Shown: in pieces, positions 44,963-53,687 of the stretch
Numbering within the stretch: the first letter of the stretch is position 1
Layout: each line of letters opens with the position of its first letter
Assembly: GCF_018917435.1 (NCBI RefSeq)
Contig: NZ_JAHLOQ010000007.1
Location: forward strand, 1 to 64,000
DNA from: Intestinibacter bartlettii
GTDB lineage: Bacteria; Bacillota; Clostridia; Peptostreptococcales; Peptostreptococcaceae
DNA length: 64,000 nt
Direction of reading: 5' to 3'
Notes under the pieces: generated by a model
Told to the model about the DNA's origin: nothing
The model's input: only the letters and a program-made list of their open reading frames with translations
Database searches by the model: none
Made by a program: the position numbers and the translations under genes

Positions 44963-45481
44963 ATGAAAAATAATAATGTAAAAAAATTAGTTGAAATTAG
45001 TTTATTGATAGCGTTAGAGGTTATTTTAACAAGATTCTGTTCAATAAATACAGCAATCTTAAGAATAGGTTTTGGATTTTTACCAATTGCAATAATAGCA
45101 ATGATGTATGGTCCACTAAGTGCAGGGGTAGCTTATGCAGTAGGAGATCTTCTAGGAATGATGATATTCCCAAATGGTTCTTATTTTCCAGGATTTACAC
45201 TTACGGCATTTTTAACAGGGGTAATTTATGGACTAGTATTATATAAAAAGCCAAAAACTTGGGGTAGAATAATATTAGCAGTTTGTATAGTTTGTTTAGG
45301 AATGAATTTATGCTTAGATGCAGTATGGCTTCACATTTTAATGGGTAAAGGATTCTTTGCTTTATTACCAACTCGTATATTTAAAGCAGTAGTAATGATA
45401 CCAGTGCAAACTATTCTTATACAATTAGTATGGAAAAATATTATACTAAAAATAGCTAAACCATCTGAAATAATTGCTTAA
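44963..45481 (+). CDS. folT: Folate ECF transporter S component
   Basis: A 172-residue membrane protein with five or six hydrophobic segments. ALEVILTRFCSINTAILRIGFGFLPI followed by GPLSAGVAYAVGDLLGMMIFPNGSYFPGFTLTAFLTGVIYG matches the FolT folate-binding S component. It works with shared energising subunits (EcfA, EcfA', EcfT) encoded elsewhere. Folate supply fits a host that uses the folate-dependent methyl branch. AGGAGG precedes the ATG and can be masked by the leader. Confidence 0.88.
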   Translation: MKNNNVKKLVEISLLIALEVILTRFCSINTAILRIGFGFLPIAIIAMMYGPLSAGVAYAVGDLLGMMIFPNGSYFPGFTLTAFLTGVIYGLVLYKKPKTWGRIILAVCIVCLGMNLCLDAVWLHILMGKGFFALLPTRIFKAVVMIPVQTILIQLVWKNIILKIAKPSEIIA

Positions 45482-45804
45482 TGCTTTTAAAAATAGAGAT
45501 TTAGTGGGATTTTAATATATAAATAATTTGTAGTAGCAGAAGTAGTCACTGCGAATTTAGATAGGGTAAATTGGCTACAAAATAATTCATACCAATACCA
45601 ATAGCTAGAGATGGAAGCAAATAATCCATTATAGTAATTAAGTAACTAAATGACAAAATACAGTGCCTGTAAATTTTATACAGGCACTTTTTATATTTTA
45701 TGTATATTAATTCCAAATAAGGTGAATACTAATACTGAGTATTTCTTTAGTTTTATATTATAACTAACATAGACATAAATAAACAAAAGTAGTGCTATTT
45801 CTTT
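45482..45804. other. Intergenic region between folT and spoIIAA
   Basis: It holds a possible three-way-junction RNA fold (45528-45580: closing stem TTGTAG/CTACAA, stems GCAG/CTGC and AATTTA/TAAATT) and a clear terminator (45662-45692). No reading frame is credible. Confidence 0.45.
45662..45692 (+). terminator. Terminator downstream of folT
   Basis: AGTGCCTGTA (45662-45671) pairs perfectly with TACAGGCACT (45679-45688), followed by TTTT. Confidence 0.88.
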
Positions 45805-45834
45805 GAAGGAATCGATTTATATAAAATAGAATTG
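45805..45834 (+). promoter_or_regulatory. Sigma-H-type promoter of the spoIIA operon
   Basis: AGGAATC (45807-45813) and GAATT (45829-45833) match the sigma-H -35 (AGGA-type) and -10 (GAAT-type) elements at normal spacing. Transcription would start near 45840, before the spoIIAA ribosome binding site. The spoIIA operon is a known sigma-H target in other spore formers. Confidence 0.75.
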
Positions 45835-45867
45835 ATTATCAGTAAACTTCAATGGGAGGGATGCGAG

Positions 45868-46200
45868 ATGATAAAATGTTATTTAGATGATAAAACATTA
45901 CTAGTTCAGTTCACAACAACAGAACTAGATCATCATGTAGCAACTTATATAAGAGAAAATGTAGACGATATTATAATGAGAAAAAATATAAAGAATATTA
46001 TATTTGACTTTCAGAATATAAAATTTATGGACTCTTCAGGAATAGGCGTTATTATAGGTAGATATAAAAAAATTGCTAATTCACATGGTAATGTATCTGT
46101 AATAAATATGAATCCAAGAGTAGAGAAAGTTTTTAATTTATCGGGAATGGGCAAAATAATTAATGTGTGCAAATCATATGAAGATGCGATAAATGCTTAA
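45868..46200 (+). CDS. spoIIAA: Anti-sigma factor antagonist SpoIIAA
   Basis: From ATG 45868, seven bases after GGGAGGG, the protein has 110 residues, normal for SpoIIAA. A longer in-frame reading to 45832 would begin inside the promoter. It is a STAS-domain protein; the phosphorylated serine lies in FMDSSGIGVIIG (Ser56 or Ser57). When unphosphorylated it binds SpoIIAB and frees sigma-F in the forespore. First gene of spoIIAA-spoIIAB-sigF. Confidence 0.95.
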   Translation: MIKCYLDDKTLLVQFTTTELDHHVATYIRENVDDIIMRKNIKNIIFDFQNIKFMDSSGIGVIIGRYKKIANSHGNVSVINMNPRVEKVFNLSGMGKIINVCKSYEDAINA

Positions 46201-46217
46201 TAAGGGGGAACTAAATT

Positions 46218-46643
46218 ATGAACGTTATGGAAGTAAAATTTTCTGCAAAATCAGAGAATGAGAGCCTTGCAAGAGTAATAGTTGCATCTTTTGCAGCTAA
46301 ATTAGATCCAACTATAGATGAACTATCCGACATAAAGACAGCTGTATCTGAAGCTGTAACCAATGCTATTATTCATGGATATGAAGAAGATGAAAGTAAA
46401 TTTGTACATCTAAGATGTGAATTAATTGAAAACACAATAAAAATAGTAGTTGAGGATTATGGAAAAGGTATAGAAGACATAGAAGAGGCTAGACAACCTA
46501 TGTTTACATCAAAGCCAGAATTAGAACGTTCTGGTATGGGATTTTCATTTATGGAAAGTTTTATGGATGATATGCAAGTAGCATCAATTGTAGGAGAAGG
46601 AACTAAGGTTATAATGACTAAAACAATAGAAATACCTGAATAA
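46218..46643 (+). CDS. spoIIAB: Anti-sigma F factor and kinase SpoIIAB
   Basis: A 141-residue GHKL-type serine kinase. The ATP-site boxes are visible: AVSEAVTNAIIHGYE (N-box), VEDYGKGIEDIEEAR (G1) and ERSGMGFSFMESFMD (G2). It binds sigma-F and holds it inactive, and phosphorylates SpoIIAA. AAGGGGGA precedes the ATG. Second gene of the operon. Confidence 0.95.
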   Translation: MNVMEVKFSAKSENESLARVIVASFAAKLDPTIDELSDIKTAVSEAVTNAIIHGYEEDESKFVHLRCELIENTIKIVVEDYGKGIEDIEEARQPMFTSKPELERSGMGFSFMESFMDDMQVASIVGEGTKVIMTKTIEIPE

Positions 46644-46670
46644 AATCTAACATGGAATAGAGGTTTGATT

Positions 46671-47438
46671 ATGGGGATAACTGCCAAAAAAGAAGAAAAA
46701 AAGCATTTGCTTAGTCATGAAGAAACTCTAGAGTTAATACAAAGGGTTCAAGAAGGAGATGAAGAAGCTAAGGAAGTGCTTATATCTAGCAACCTCGGGT
46801 TAGTCAGAAGTGTCATCGGTAAATTTTCAAACATAGGTTATGAAAGAGATGACTTATTTCAATTAGGGTCTATAGGCTTGATTAAGGCTATATATAAGTT
46901 TGATCCTAGTTATAATGTAAAATTTTCTACATATGCTGTTCCTATGATATTAGGAGAAATAAAAAGATACTTAAGAGATGATGGAATGGTTAAAGTTTCT
47001 CGATCTCTTAAACAACTTGCAATTAAAGTTAAGATGCAGGGAGAAATGCTAAGTAAAAAACTTGGTAGAGACCCTACAATAGAAGAAATAGCAGAAGAAT
47101 TAGGGGTAGAAAAAGAAGATGTAGTAATGGCAATAGAGTCTAATTTTTCTGTTGAATATCTACAAGGAGTTATACATGAAGAAGAAGGTTCTCCTATATG
47201 CCTTATCGACAAAATCTCTCAAAAAGGGGAAGCTGAGGAAGATAAGGTTGTAGATAATATTCTTCTAAAAGAAGTACTAGGAAAATTAGAAAAGAGAGAA
47301 CGACAAATTATTATGTTGAGATACTTTGAAGATAAAACGCAAAGTGAGATAGGAGAATTATTAAATATATCTCAAGTACAAGTATCTAGAATAGAGAAAA
47401 AAGTTTTACATAAATTAAAATCCTACATTACAATGTAG
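46671..47438 (+). CDS. sigF: RNA polymerase sigma-F factor
   Basis: From ATG 46671, seven bases after AGAGG, the factor has 255 residues; TTG 46665 is too close. It is a sigma-70 family factor with region 2 (NLGLVRSVIGKFSNIGYERDDLFQLGSIGLIKA, then FSTYAVPMILGEIKRYLRDDG), region 3 and a region 4 helix-turn-helix (TQSEIGELLNISQVQVSRIEKK). It directs early forespore transcription. Third gene of the operon, ended by a terminator that overlaps its 3' end. Confidence 0.95.
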   Translation: MGITAKKEEKKHLLSHEETLELIQRVQEGDEEAKEVLISSNLGLVRSVIGKFSNIGYERDDLFQLGSIGLIKAIYKFDPSYNVKFSTYAVPMILGEIKRYLRDDGMVKVSRSLKQLAIKVKMQGEMLSKKLGRDPTIEEIAEELGVEKEDVVMAIESNFSVEYLQGVIHEEEGSPICLIDKISQKGEAEEDKVVDNILLKEVLGKLEKRERQIIMLRYFEDKTQSEIGELLNISQVQVSRIEKKVLHKLKSYITM

Positions 47439-47448
47439 GATTTTTTTT
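47417..47448 (+). terminator. Terminator at the 3' end of sigF
   Basis: AAAATCCTACATT/AATGTAGGATTTT pairing (47417-47444) followed by more T's to 47448. The left arm lies inside the last codons of sigF. Confidence 0.85.
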
Positions 47449-47501
47449 GCATATGAAATTATATTTATTTGTAAATTAAGGATAAATATAATTTCATATG
47501 C
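47449..47501. repeat. 43-nt palindromic repeat, copy E
   Basis: GCATATGAAATTATAT (47449-47464) and ATATAATTTCATATGC (47486-47501) are perfect inverted repeats of 16 bp. The 43-nt core (47454-47496) has the same layout as copies A and C, with TTAAGGATAA in the middle. T-runs on both sides mean it could also act as a second terminator. Confidence 0.65.
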
Positions 47502-47570
47502 ATTTTTTTTATTTTTTTTCAAACAATAATATAAAAATTAACTATATATGGTTAGGAGAGGATTAATTGT

Positions 47571-48041
47571 ATGCCAAATCAAAAAGATTCAAAAAACAGC
47601 GACCAAAATTATAAAGACTATGTTGAACAAATAAGTCCGAAGCCAACTTATATAAAGAATTATATTATGGCATTTATAGTAGGCGGTATTATCTGTATGA
47701 TAGGTCAGGGAATTAATGATTCATATATGAACTTTGCTGGGCTTGATAAAAAGACTGCTGCAACCTGTACATCTATAACACTTATATTTATAGGTGCTTT
47801 TTTAACAGGAGTAGGAGTTTATGACTTAATAGGAAGAGTAGCAGGAGCAGGTTCTATAATTCCTATCACAGGATTTGCTAACTCGATAGTATCTCCGGCA
47901 ATGGAGTTCAAAAGAGAAGGATATGTAATGGGAGTTGGAGCTAATTTATTTAAGATTGCGGGGCCTGTTTTAGTATATGGGATAGGGTCATCTATTTTAT
48001 TTGGATTTGTTTACTACATAGTACAAATAATATTTAAATAA
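47571..48041 (+). CDS. spoVAC: Stage V sporulation protein AC
   Basis: A 156-residue membrane protein with four hydrophobic segments after a polar N-terminus (residues 1-30). YIKNYIMAFIVGGIICMIGQ and PITGFANSIVSPAMEFKREGYVMGVGANLFKIAGPV are SpoVAC signatures. It belongs to the channel for dipicolinic acid uptake and release in spores. First gene of spoVAC-spoVAD-spoVAE; a sigma-G promoter is expected, but I could not place one with confidence. Confidence 0.94.
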   Translation: MPNQKDSKNSDQNYKDYVEQISPKPTYIKNYIMAFIVGGIICMIGQGINDSYMNFAGLDKKTAATCTSITLIFIGAFLTGVGVYDLIGRVAGAGSIIPITGFANSIVSPAMEFKREGYVMGVGANLFKIAGPVLVYGIGSSILFGFVYYIVQIIFK

Positions 48042-48053
48042 GGAGCAAGTTTG

Positions 48054-49067
48054 ATGAGAAATAAGCGAATAGGAAATAGAACTATGAAAATGGAAAATAG
48101 TCCAACTATTATTTCTACAGCATCTGTAGTTGGACCAAAAGAAGGTAAGGGACCTTTAAAAGATAAGTTTGATGTTATATTACCTAATGATTTGTATGGA
48201 GAAAAAACATGGGAGTTAGCCGAAAGTAAGATGATTCAAACTGCACTAGAATTAGCAGTGCAAAAAGCAGAAAAACAATTAAGTGATATACAATTTTTAT
48301 TTGGAGGCGATTTGATTAATCAAATATTCCCAGCATCATTTGCTGCTAGAGCATTAGGTATTCCGTTTTGTGGTATATATGGTGCATGTTCAACTATGGC
48401 ACTTGGAATGTGCCTTAGTTCTATTGTAGTAGATGGAGGATTTGCAGATTATTCTTTATGCGGTACTTCGAGCCATTATTGTACTGCTGAGCGACAATTT
48501 AGATTTCCATTAGAACTTGGAAATCAAAAGCCAATGACTGCACAATGGACAGTTACAGGAGCAGGTAGTGCACTTATATCAAGTGGTGGAGAAGGACCAA
48601 AGATAAAATATATAACAATTGGAAAGGTAGTAGATAAAGGTATAGAGGATGGAAACAATATGGGCGCTGCTATGGCACCAGCAGCTGTTGACACAATATA
48701 TTCTTACTTTGAAGATACAAAAGATGATCCAAAATCATTTGATTTAATTGCAACAGGTGATTTAGGTACATTAGGTAAAAAAATTACTGCTGATTTGTTA
48801 AGACAAAGAGATGTTGATATATTTGATGTATATACAGATTGTGGTCTAGAAATTTTTGATTTAGAAGAACAAGATGTACACTGTGGTGGAAGTGGATGTG
48901 GATGTTCAGGTAGTGTATTTGCATCATATATATATCCTAAATTAGTAAGTAAAGAATTTAAAAAAGTTATGTTAGTTTCAACAGGAGCACTATTGTCACC
49001 AACAAGTACTCTACAAAAACAAACTATACCATGTATTGCGCATGCAGTAATAATAGAAAGTGAATAG
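48054..49067 (+). CDS. spoVAD: Stage V sporulation protein AD
   Basis: From ATG 48054, eight bases after AGGAG, the protein has 337 residues; a TTG at 48051 is the only nearby alternative. It is a soluble, thiolase-like protein that binds dipicolinic acid in the SpoVA complex. Conserved segments are GPKEGKGPL, FLFGGDLINQIFPASFAAR, GIYGACSTMALGM and HCGGSGCGCSGSVFASYIYP. It overlaps closely with spoVAC and precedes spoVAE. Confidence 0.95.
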   Translation: MRNKRIGNRTMKMENSPTIISTASVVGPKEGKGPLKDKFDVILPNDLYGEKTWELAESKMIQTALELAVQKAEKQLSDIQFLFGGDLINQIFPASFAARALGIPFCGIYGACSTMALGMCLSSIVVDGGFADYSLCGTSSHYCTAERQFRFPLELGNQKPMTAQWTVTGAGSALISSGGEGPKIKYITIGKVVDKGIEDGNNMGAAMAPAAVDTIYSYFEDTKDDPKSFDLIATGDLGTLGKKITADLLRQRDVDIFDVYTDCGLEIFDLEEQDVHCGGSGCGCSGSVFASYIYPKLVSKEFKKVMLVSTGALLSPTSTLQKQTIPCIAHAVIIESE

Positions 49068-49103
49068 ATTTTATGTTTATAAAGATTATAGGATGTGATT
49101 AAT

Positions 49104-49466
49104 ATGATATTAGATTACTTAAAGGTATTTTTAGTAGGTGGTACAATCTGTTTAATAGCACAAATTTTAATGGATTATTTTAAACTTCAAACACCTTATG
49201 TTATGGTTACATATGTAACCACTGGGGCTGCACTTACATTTTTGGGAATTTACGATAAAATAGTGAATTTTGGTGCAAGTGGTGCAACAGTTCCTATCAT
49301 TGGGTTTGGTTATTCGTTGGCAAATGGAGTTATAGAAGGTATTAAGAAAGATGGATTTTTAGGAATATTAACTGGTGGTACAATAGCAACAGCAGGTGGT
49401 ATAGCATCAGCTATATTTTTTGGATATGTAATGGCTGTAATATTTACACCAAAGGCAAAACCTTGA
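49104..49466 (+). CDS. spoVAE: Stage V sporulation protein AE (AEb type)
   Basis: From ATG 49104 the protein has 120 residues, the usual length. A GTG at 49095 lies only two bases after AGG. It has four hydrophobic segments with FLVGGTICLIAQILMDYF and GFGYSLANGVIEGIKKDG, typical of SpoVAEb and related to SpoVAC. The operon has only C, D and E, without spoVAA, AB, AEa or AF, as in Clostridioides and many clostridia. Confidence 0.92.
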   Translation: MILDYLKVFLVGGTICLIAQILMDYFKLQTPYVMVTYVTTGAALTFLGIYDKIVNFGASGATVPIIGFGYSLANGVIEGIKKDGFLGILTGGTIATAGGIASAIFFGYVMAVIFTPKAKP

Positions 49467-49497
49467 TTTAACATTATAATAAAATAATTAATAATAA

Positions 49498-49535
49498 GAA
49501 ATGCCATGGATAATTTTAATCCATGGCATTTTTAT
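49498..49535. terminator. Bidirectional terminator spoVAE/penicillin-binding protein
   Basis: AAATGCCATGGAT (49499-49511) pairs perfectly with ATCCATGGCATTT (49519-49531), with T's after it. It lies between convergent genes and probably serves both. Confidence 0.85.
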
Positions 49536-49565
49536 TTTAATTATTTTTACATAAAAATTTTTGTA

Positions 49566-52190
49566 TTATTCTGTTGGAGTTGTGCCACCAGCATCAGGAG
49601 TAGTAGCACCGCCACCGTTGTCTGGAGTAGTAGTGTTACCACCATTATCAGGTGTTGTATTTGCACCACCATTATCGTTATTTCCTCCATTATTTCCACT
49701 ATTATTATCAGGAGGATTATCTCCATCACCAGCACTAGGTGATCCACTTGAATTTTCATCTTGTGAATTACTATTATCTTGAATAGTAGTAGTATGACTA
49801 CTTGTTCTAGTAGGAGAAGTTCCGTTTACAAATGCTGCATTTGAACCAGAGTTAGAAAGACCACCATCAGTTAAGTTTATTTTATAGAAAGATATTCCTG
49901 ATGGTTTTTCAAAGTCGATTACTTCTAAGTTTTGGTGTATAGGTTTCATAACACTTGCCCATAATTTTGCTGCTGCTGTACTTGATTCATCTATTGGACG
50001 TAGAGCAATAGCATTTCCATCAGCATCTTTTCTACCAACATCATCTCCAAGATAAGTAGAACAAACGTAGTATGGAGTGTATCCAACAAACCAAACAGCA
50101 TATTTTTTATTAGTTGTACCAGTTTTACCAGCTACAGGCATTTCACCTAAAGAGGCTTCTTTACCAGTACCTTCAGTAACAACTGCTTTAAGCATATCTG
50201 TCATAACATAAGCAACTTCTTCATCAACAACTCTATGTTCTTCAGGAGTAGATTTTACTATTAATTCTCCATTATAAGTACTAACTGTAGTAAATACAGT
50301 AGGTTCTATATAAACACCGCCATTAGCTAAAGCACCATAAGCTGCTGACATTTCAAGTGGAGAAATACCATAAGCCATACCACCTAAAGCTAAAGATGGG
50401 AATGTTCTATCAGTTGTGTTAGAATTACTAGTTTTACTATCTACAACACTTGTTATTCCGAAGTTTTTAAGATAATCCATCATTACATCTATACAATCCT
50501 CATAAGTATCTCCTAAGTTTTCAGCAGTTTTTACTGCTACTGTATTAGATGATTTTGCAAGACCTAGACGTAAACTCATATTTCCGGCACCTGCAGTAGT
50601 TGTAGATGGATTCCATTTTTTATTTTTTTCAAATTTATATCCGCCTCTTGCATCACTAAATACTGTTGATTGAGTCATTTGTAAAGTATCAATTGCTGCA
50701 GTATATATAGAAAGAGGTTTTATTGTAGAACCCGGTTGAACTGGGTTAGTAGCTCTATTTAAAGTTCTTTTTCCTTTTATGTTTCTACCACCAATTAGTG
50801 ATTTAATTTGTCCATTATGGTAATCAATTATAACCATACCAGACTGAGGTTGAGTTATACCATTTGCATCAGTAATTGAATTTGATGGGAAGTTTGCACT
50901 GTTGTTATATTGAGCTTCAAGTTCTGCTTGCATACTAGAATCTATAGTAGTTTGAATTTGTAAACCACCATTATAGTATAAGTTGTTAGCTTCTTCTTGA
51001 GTATAACCTTGATCTTTTAATGCATTTATAACTTCATAATATACATAATCTTCAACAGTTGAAACTACTTTTTGCATAGTTTTAGGAACTTGGATTTTGA
51101 CATTAGCAGCGTCTATACATGCTTGATCATATTCGCTTTGAGAGATATAACCAAATTCTTTCATTTTACCAAGGACTGTTTTAGCTCTTCCAACAGCATT
51201 TGTATTAAACACTGCTTTTCTAACAATCATTTTACCTTGTTTTAATTGACTGTATGTATCTTGATCAGTAATCAGTCCCCAAGAGTATAATTTGTCTACC
51301 ATATTTAATTCTACTTCAGTTGGATCATCATATCCGTCATTTTCAGTATGAGTATAGAATAATAACTTATTTTCTAAATCAGATCTTTGTTCATTACCGT
51401 CTAATTTAGCTTTAGTATATGGTGCATATTTATATGGATTGTTAGTAGCCCCAACTAACATAGCTGCTTCAGGTAAAGTAAGTTTTTCTGCTGATTTATT
51501 AAAATATCCTTGTGCAGCCGCTTCTATTCCATAAAAACTATTACCTACATACATGTTATTTAAATATGTAAGTAAGATATCATCTTTACTTACAACTTTA
51601 CTCATTTCATAAGCATAGTAAATATCTTGTATTTTTCTAGTTAATGTTTGTTTTTGAGAGGTTAAAAGTAATTTTGAGACCTGCATAGGTATTGTACTAC
51701 CACCTTGTTTATTACCAGTAAGAGTTTTAACAGTTGATCTAGCTAAACCTTTTAAATCGACTCCGTTATGTTCATAAAATCTAGAGTCCTCTATGGATAC
51801 AAGAGCATTTTTTACGGTTTCATTATTTAACTTCTTAAGAGGAATTTTTTTATGTCCGGTTTCAGCTTCGGCCAAAGTACTTCCATCTGAATATTTTAGT
51901 ATTGTCTTGTTATTAGTTTTTTGGTCTAATAATGCTTTAGTTATAACTTCAGTATTTCTTAGAGATGAGAAAACTAATGCTGAGCCTATAGCTACAGCAG
52001 TTACTAGCATTAATAAAATCGCCATACCAAAAATTTTGATTTTACTTCTTTTTTTATGTTTTTTAGGTTTTGATGAAACTTTTTTATAATTATCTTTCGA
52101 TGTATGATTAGTTACATCATTATTAGAAGATGATGAAACTTTTTTTCTTCTAATCTTATTCTTATCATCATTATTATTATCTCTGCTCAT
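49566..52190 (-). CDS. Class A penicillin-binding protein (PBP1-like)
   Basis: An 874-residue bifunctional peptidoglycan synthase. A basic cytoplasmic N-terminus (1-50) and one membrane segment (about 50-75) precede a GT51 glycosyltransferase domain (EDSRFYEHNGVDLKG; GGSTIPMQVSKLL) and a transpeptidase domain with STIK (Ser488), SSN and KTGTT. The last 90 residues are a Ser/Asn/Gly/Thr/Pro-rich tail with repeated TPDNGG units. AGGAGG precedes the ATG. It polymerises and cross-links glycan outside the membrane. It is convergent with the spoVA operon. Confidence 0.93.
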   Translation of the reverse strand: MSRDNNNDDKNKIRRKKVSSSSNNDVTNHTSKDNYKKVSSKPKKHKKRSKIKIFGMAILLMLVTAVAIGSALVFSSLRNTEVITKALLDQKTNNKTILKYSDGSTLAEAETGHKKIPLKKLNNETVKNALVSIEDSRFYEHNGVDLKGLARSTVKTLTGNKQGGSTIPMQVSKLLLTSQKQTLTRKIQDIYYAYEMSKVVSKDDILLTYLNNMYVGNSFYGIEAAAQGYFNKSAEKLTLPEAAMLVGATNNPYKYAPYTKAKLDGNEQRSDLENKLLFYTHTENDGYDDPTEVELNMVDKLYSWGLITDQDTYSQLKQGKMIVRKAVFNTNAVGRAKTVLGKMKEFGYISQSEYDQACIDAANVKIQVPKTMQKVVSTVEDYVYYEVINALKDQGYTQEEANNLYYNGGLQIQTTIDSSMQAELEAQYNNSANFPSNSITDANGITQPQSGMVIIDYHNGQIKSLIGGRNIKGKRTLNRATNPVQPGSTIKPLSIYTAAIDTLQMTQSTVFSDARGGYKFEKNKKWNPSTTTAGAGNMSLRLGLAKSSNTVAVKTAENLGDTYEDCIDVMMDYLKNFGITSVVDSKTSNSNTTDRTFPSLALGGMAYGISPLEMSAAYGALANGGVYIEPTVFTTVSTYNGELIVKSTPEEHRVVDEEVAYVMTDMLKAVVTEGTGKEASLGEMPVAGKTGTTNKKYAVWFVGYTPYYVCSTYLGDDVGRKDADGNAIALRPIDESSTAAAKLWASVMKPIHQNLEVIDFEKPSGISFYKINLTDGGLSNSGSNAAFVNGTSPTRTSSHTTTIQDNSNSQDENSSGSPSAGDGDNPPDNNSGNNGGNNDNGGANTTPDNGGNTTTPDNGGGATTPDAGGTTPTE

Positions 52191-52512
52191 TATATACCTC
52201 CTTACTTAATGCATAATTATAACATATTTTATTTCCTTTTTATAGTTAATTAAAATTTGTAAGAATATGTAAAGTTTATTAAGTTAAAATAATCTACAAA
52301 ATTCTATGGTATAATTATATCCTTTAAATACTGGATTTAACAATATAATTCATATTATTAAGGTAATAATTTATAAATTAAAATTATCATTAAAAAAGAT
52401 TTATTATATTTTTTACTTCTAAAAAATAAATATGTATAAGTGATGTTATATTATACATAATAAAAATAATCCCTGAAATTTCAGAGATTATTTTCATTAA
52501 ATTTTATATATT
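52191..52512. other. Intergenic region PBP/spoIVB
   Basis: About 320 A/T-rich bases. A hairpin at 52464-52494 (AATAATC-C-CTGAAA with TTTCAGAGATTATT, one mismatch) lies just after spoIVB and probably acts as its terminator. No gene seen; the PBP promoter is presumably in the first 100 bases but is not clear. Confidence 0.5.
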
Positions 52513-53496
52513 TTATAACATCCATTTTATATAAACACCATATCCTATTTTAGGATTGTTTTCTAAGGCATGAGACACTGCACCAATTATTTTATCATCT
52601 TGTATTATTGGAGTACCGCTCATACCTTGTACAATACCTCCAGTTTCTTTTAATAAGTCTTCATCAATAATTCTTATTTTAAAGGTTTTTGGTTCTGGAG
52701 AATTTTGATTTTCAATTTTTAATATTTCAATATCATATTTAACACATTTATTTTCTTTGTTTTGTAATATTATTTGAGCTTTCCCAAGTTTTACTTCATC
52801 TAAATTGGCTACTTTATATTTTTGATGATTTGAAAAATCAATGTTATTAGTAGTACCTTTTATACCATATTGAGTATTTTCTTTAAAACTACCAATTAAA
52901 TAATTTTTATTTGCACTTATATATCCAACATTTCCTCGAGAAGATTTTTGTATTTCTAAATTAGTTGTAGTAGAAATACTCCCTGATTTTATTGGTATTT
53001 GTTTGGCATCACCTATATTAATAGCATGTCCTACAGCACCAAATGTATTAGTTTGAGGATTAATATAAGTTAAAGTAGCAAATCCCGAAATAGCATTATT
53101 AAAATTAACTTTTTTTAATGGTTCTTTATTACATATTAAATTTTTGATTTCATCTCCTCTTTTAACGGTAACTTTTAACTGATTATTAGCAGAAGAATAA
53201 AAAATAGTAGATAAATGATTAAAATCTCTTACATAATTACCTTCAGCCTTAAGAATTAAATCGCCACTTTTTAACGGACAACCATTTACTTCATTACGTA
53301 CAATCAAATTTTCAAGTTCGCCATCAACTTGGATTACTTTTCCGATGGGAACTAAATACATATCATTATTTTTTTCCAAAGAATATGCATAATTTACATT
53401 ATTCATGAAAAAATATAGTAAGAAGAAAAAACAAACAAAAAAGAAACTATTAAATTTTAATGATCTTAAATTGAGTTTTTTATTAAAATTTAGCAA
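52513..53496 (-). CDS. spoIVB: SpoIVB-type serine peptidase
   Basis: I start at TTG 53496 (327 residues), about nine bases after AAGAAGGTG; a GTG at 53508 overlaps that site. After an N-terminal membrane anchor (about residues 15-35) come a PDZ domain (ENLIVRNEVNGCPLKSGDLILKAEG) and an S55 peptidase domain with the histidine in AVGHAI and the serine in GMSGTPIIQDD (Ser293). SpoIVB signals from forespore to mother cell by triggering pro-sigma-K processing in Bacillus. At 327 residues it is shorter than the Bacillus protein (about 425). Confidence 0.9.
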   Translation of the reverse strand: MLNFNKKLNLRSLKFNSFFFVCFFFLLYFFMNNVNYAYSLEKNNDMYLVPIGKVIQVDGELENLIVRNEVNGCPLKSGDLILKAEGNYVRDFNHLSTIFYSSANNQLKVTVKRGDEIKNLICNKEPLKKVNFNNAISGFATLTYINPQTNTFGAVGHAINIGDAKQIPIKSGSISTTTNLEIQKSSRGNVGYISANKNYLIGSFKENTQYGIKGTTNNIDFSNHQKYKVANLDEVKLGKAQIILQNKENKCVKYDIEILKIENQNSPEPKTFKIRIIDEDLLKETGGIVQGMSGTPIIQDDKIIGAVSHALENNPKIGYGVYIKWML

Positions 53497-53687
53497 TGTT
53501 ATAAACACCTTCTTTCTTGAGTTTGGTTGGTGCCTAATATTATATTTTGCAGAAGTGATTTTTTAATGCTTGGAAATGAGATTCAACAAAACCGTAGATT
53601 GCATAAATAAACAAAGCATAAATAAAGAATGTTGAAATGAAATAAAACAAAAAATAAAAAAGAAATAAAATTTAAATTAAATAGATT

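Noticed and set aside
49506-49782. Plus-strand frames opposite the PBP C-terminus
   Set aside because: They are by-products of the repetitive tail codons, without ribosome binding sites or family resemblance.
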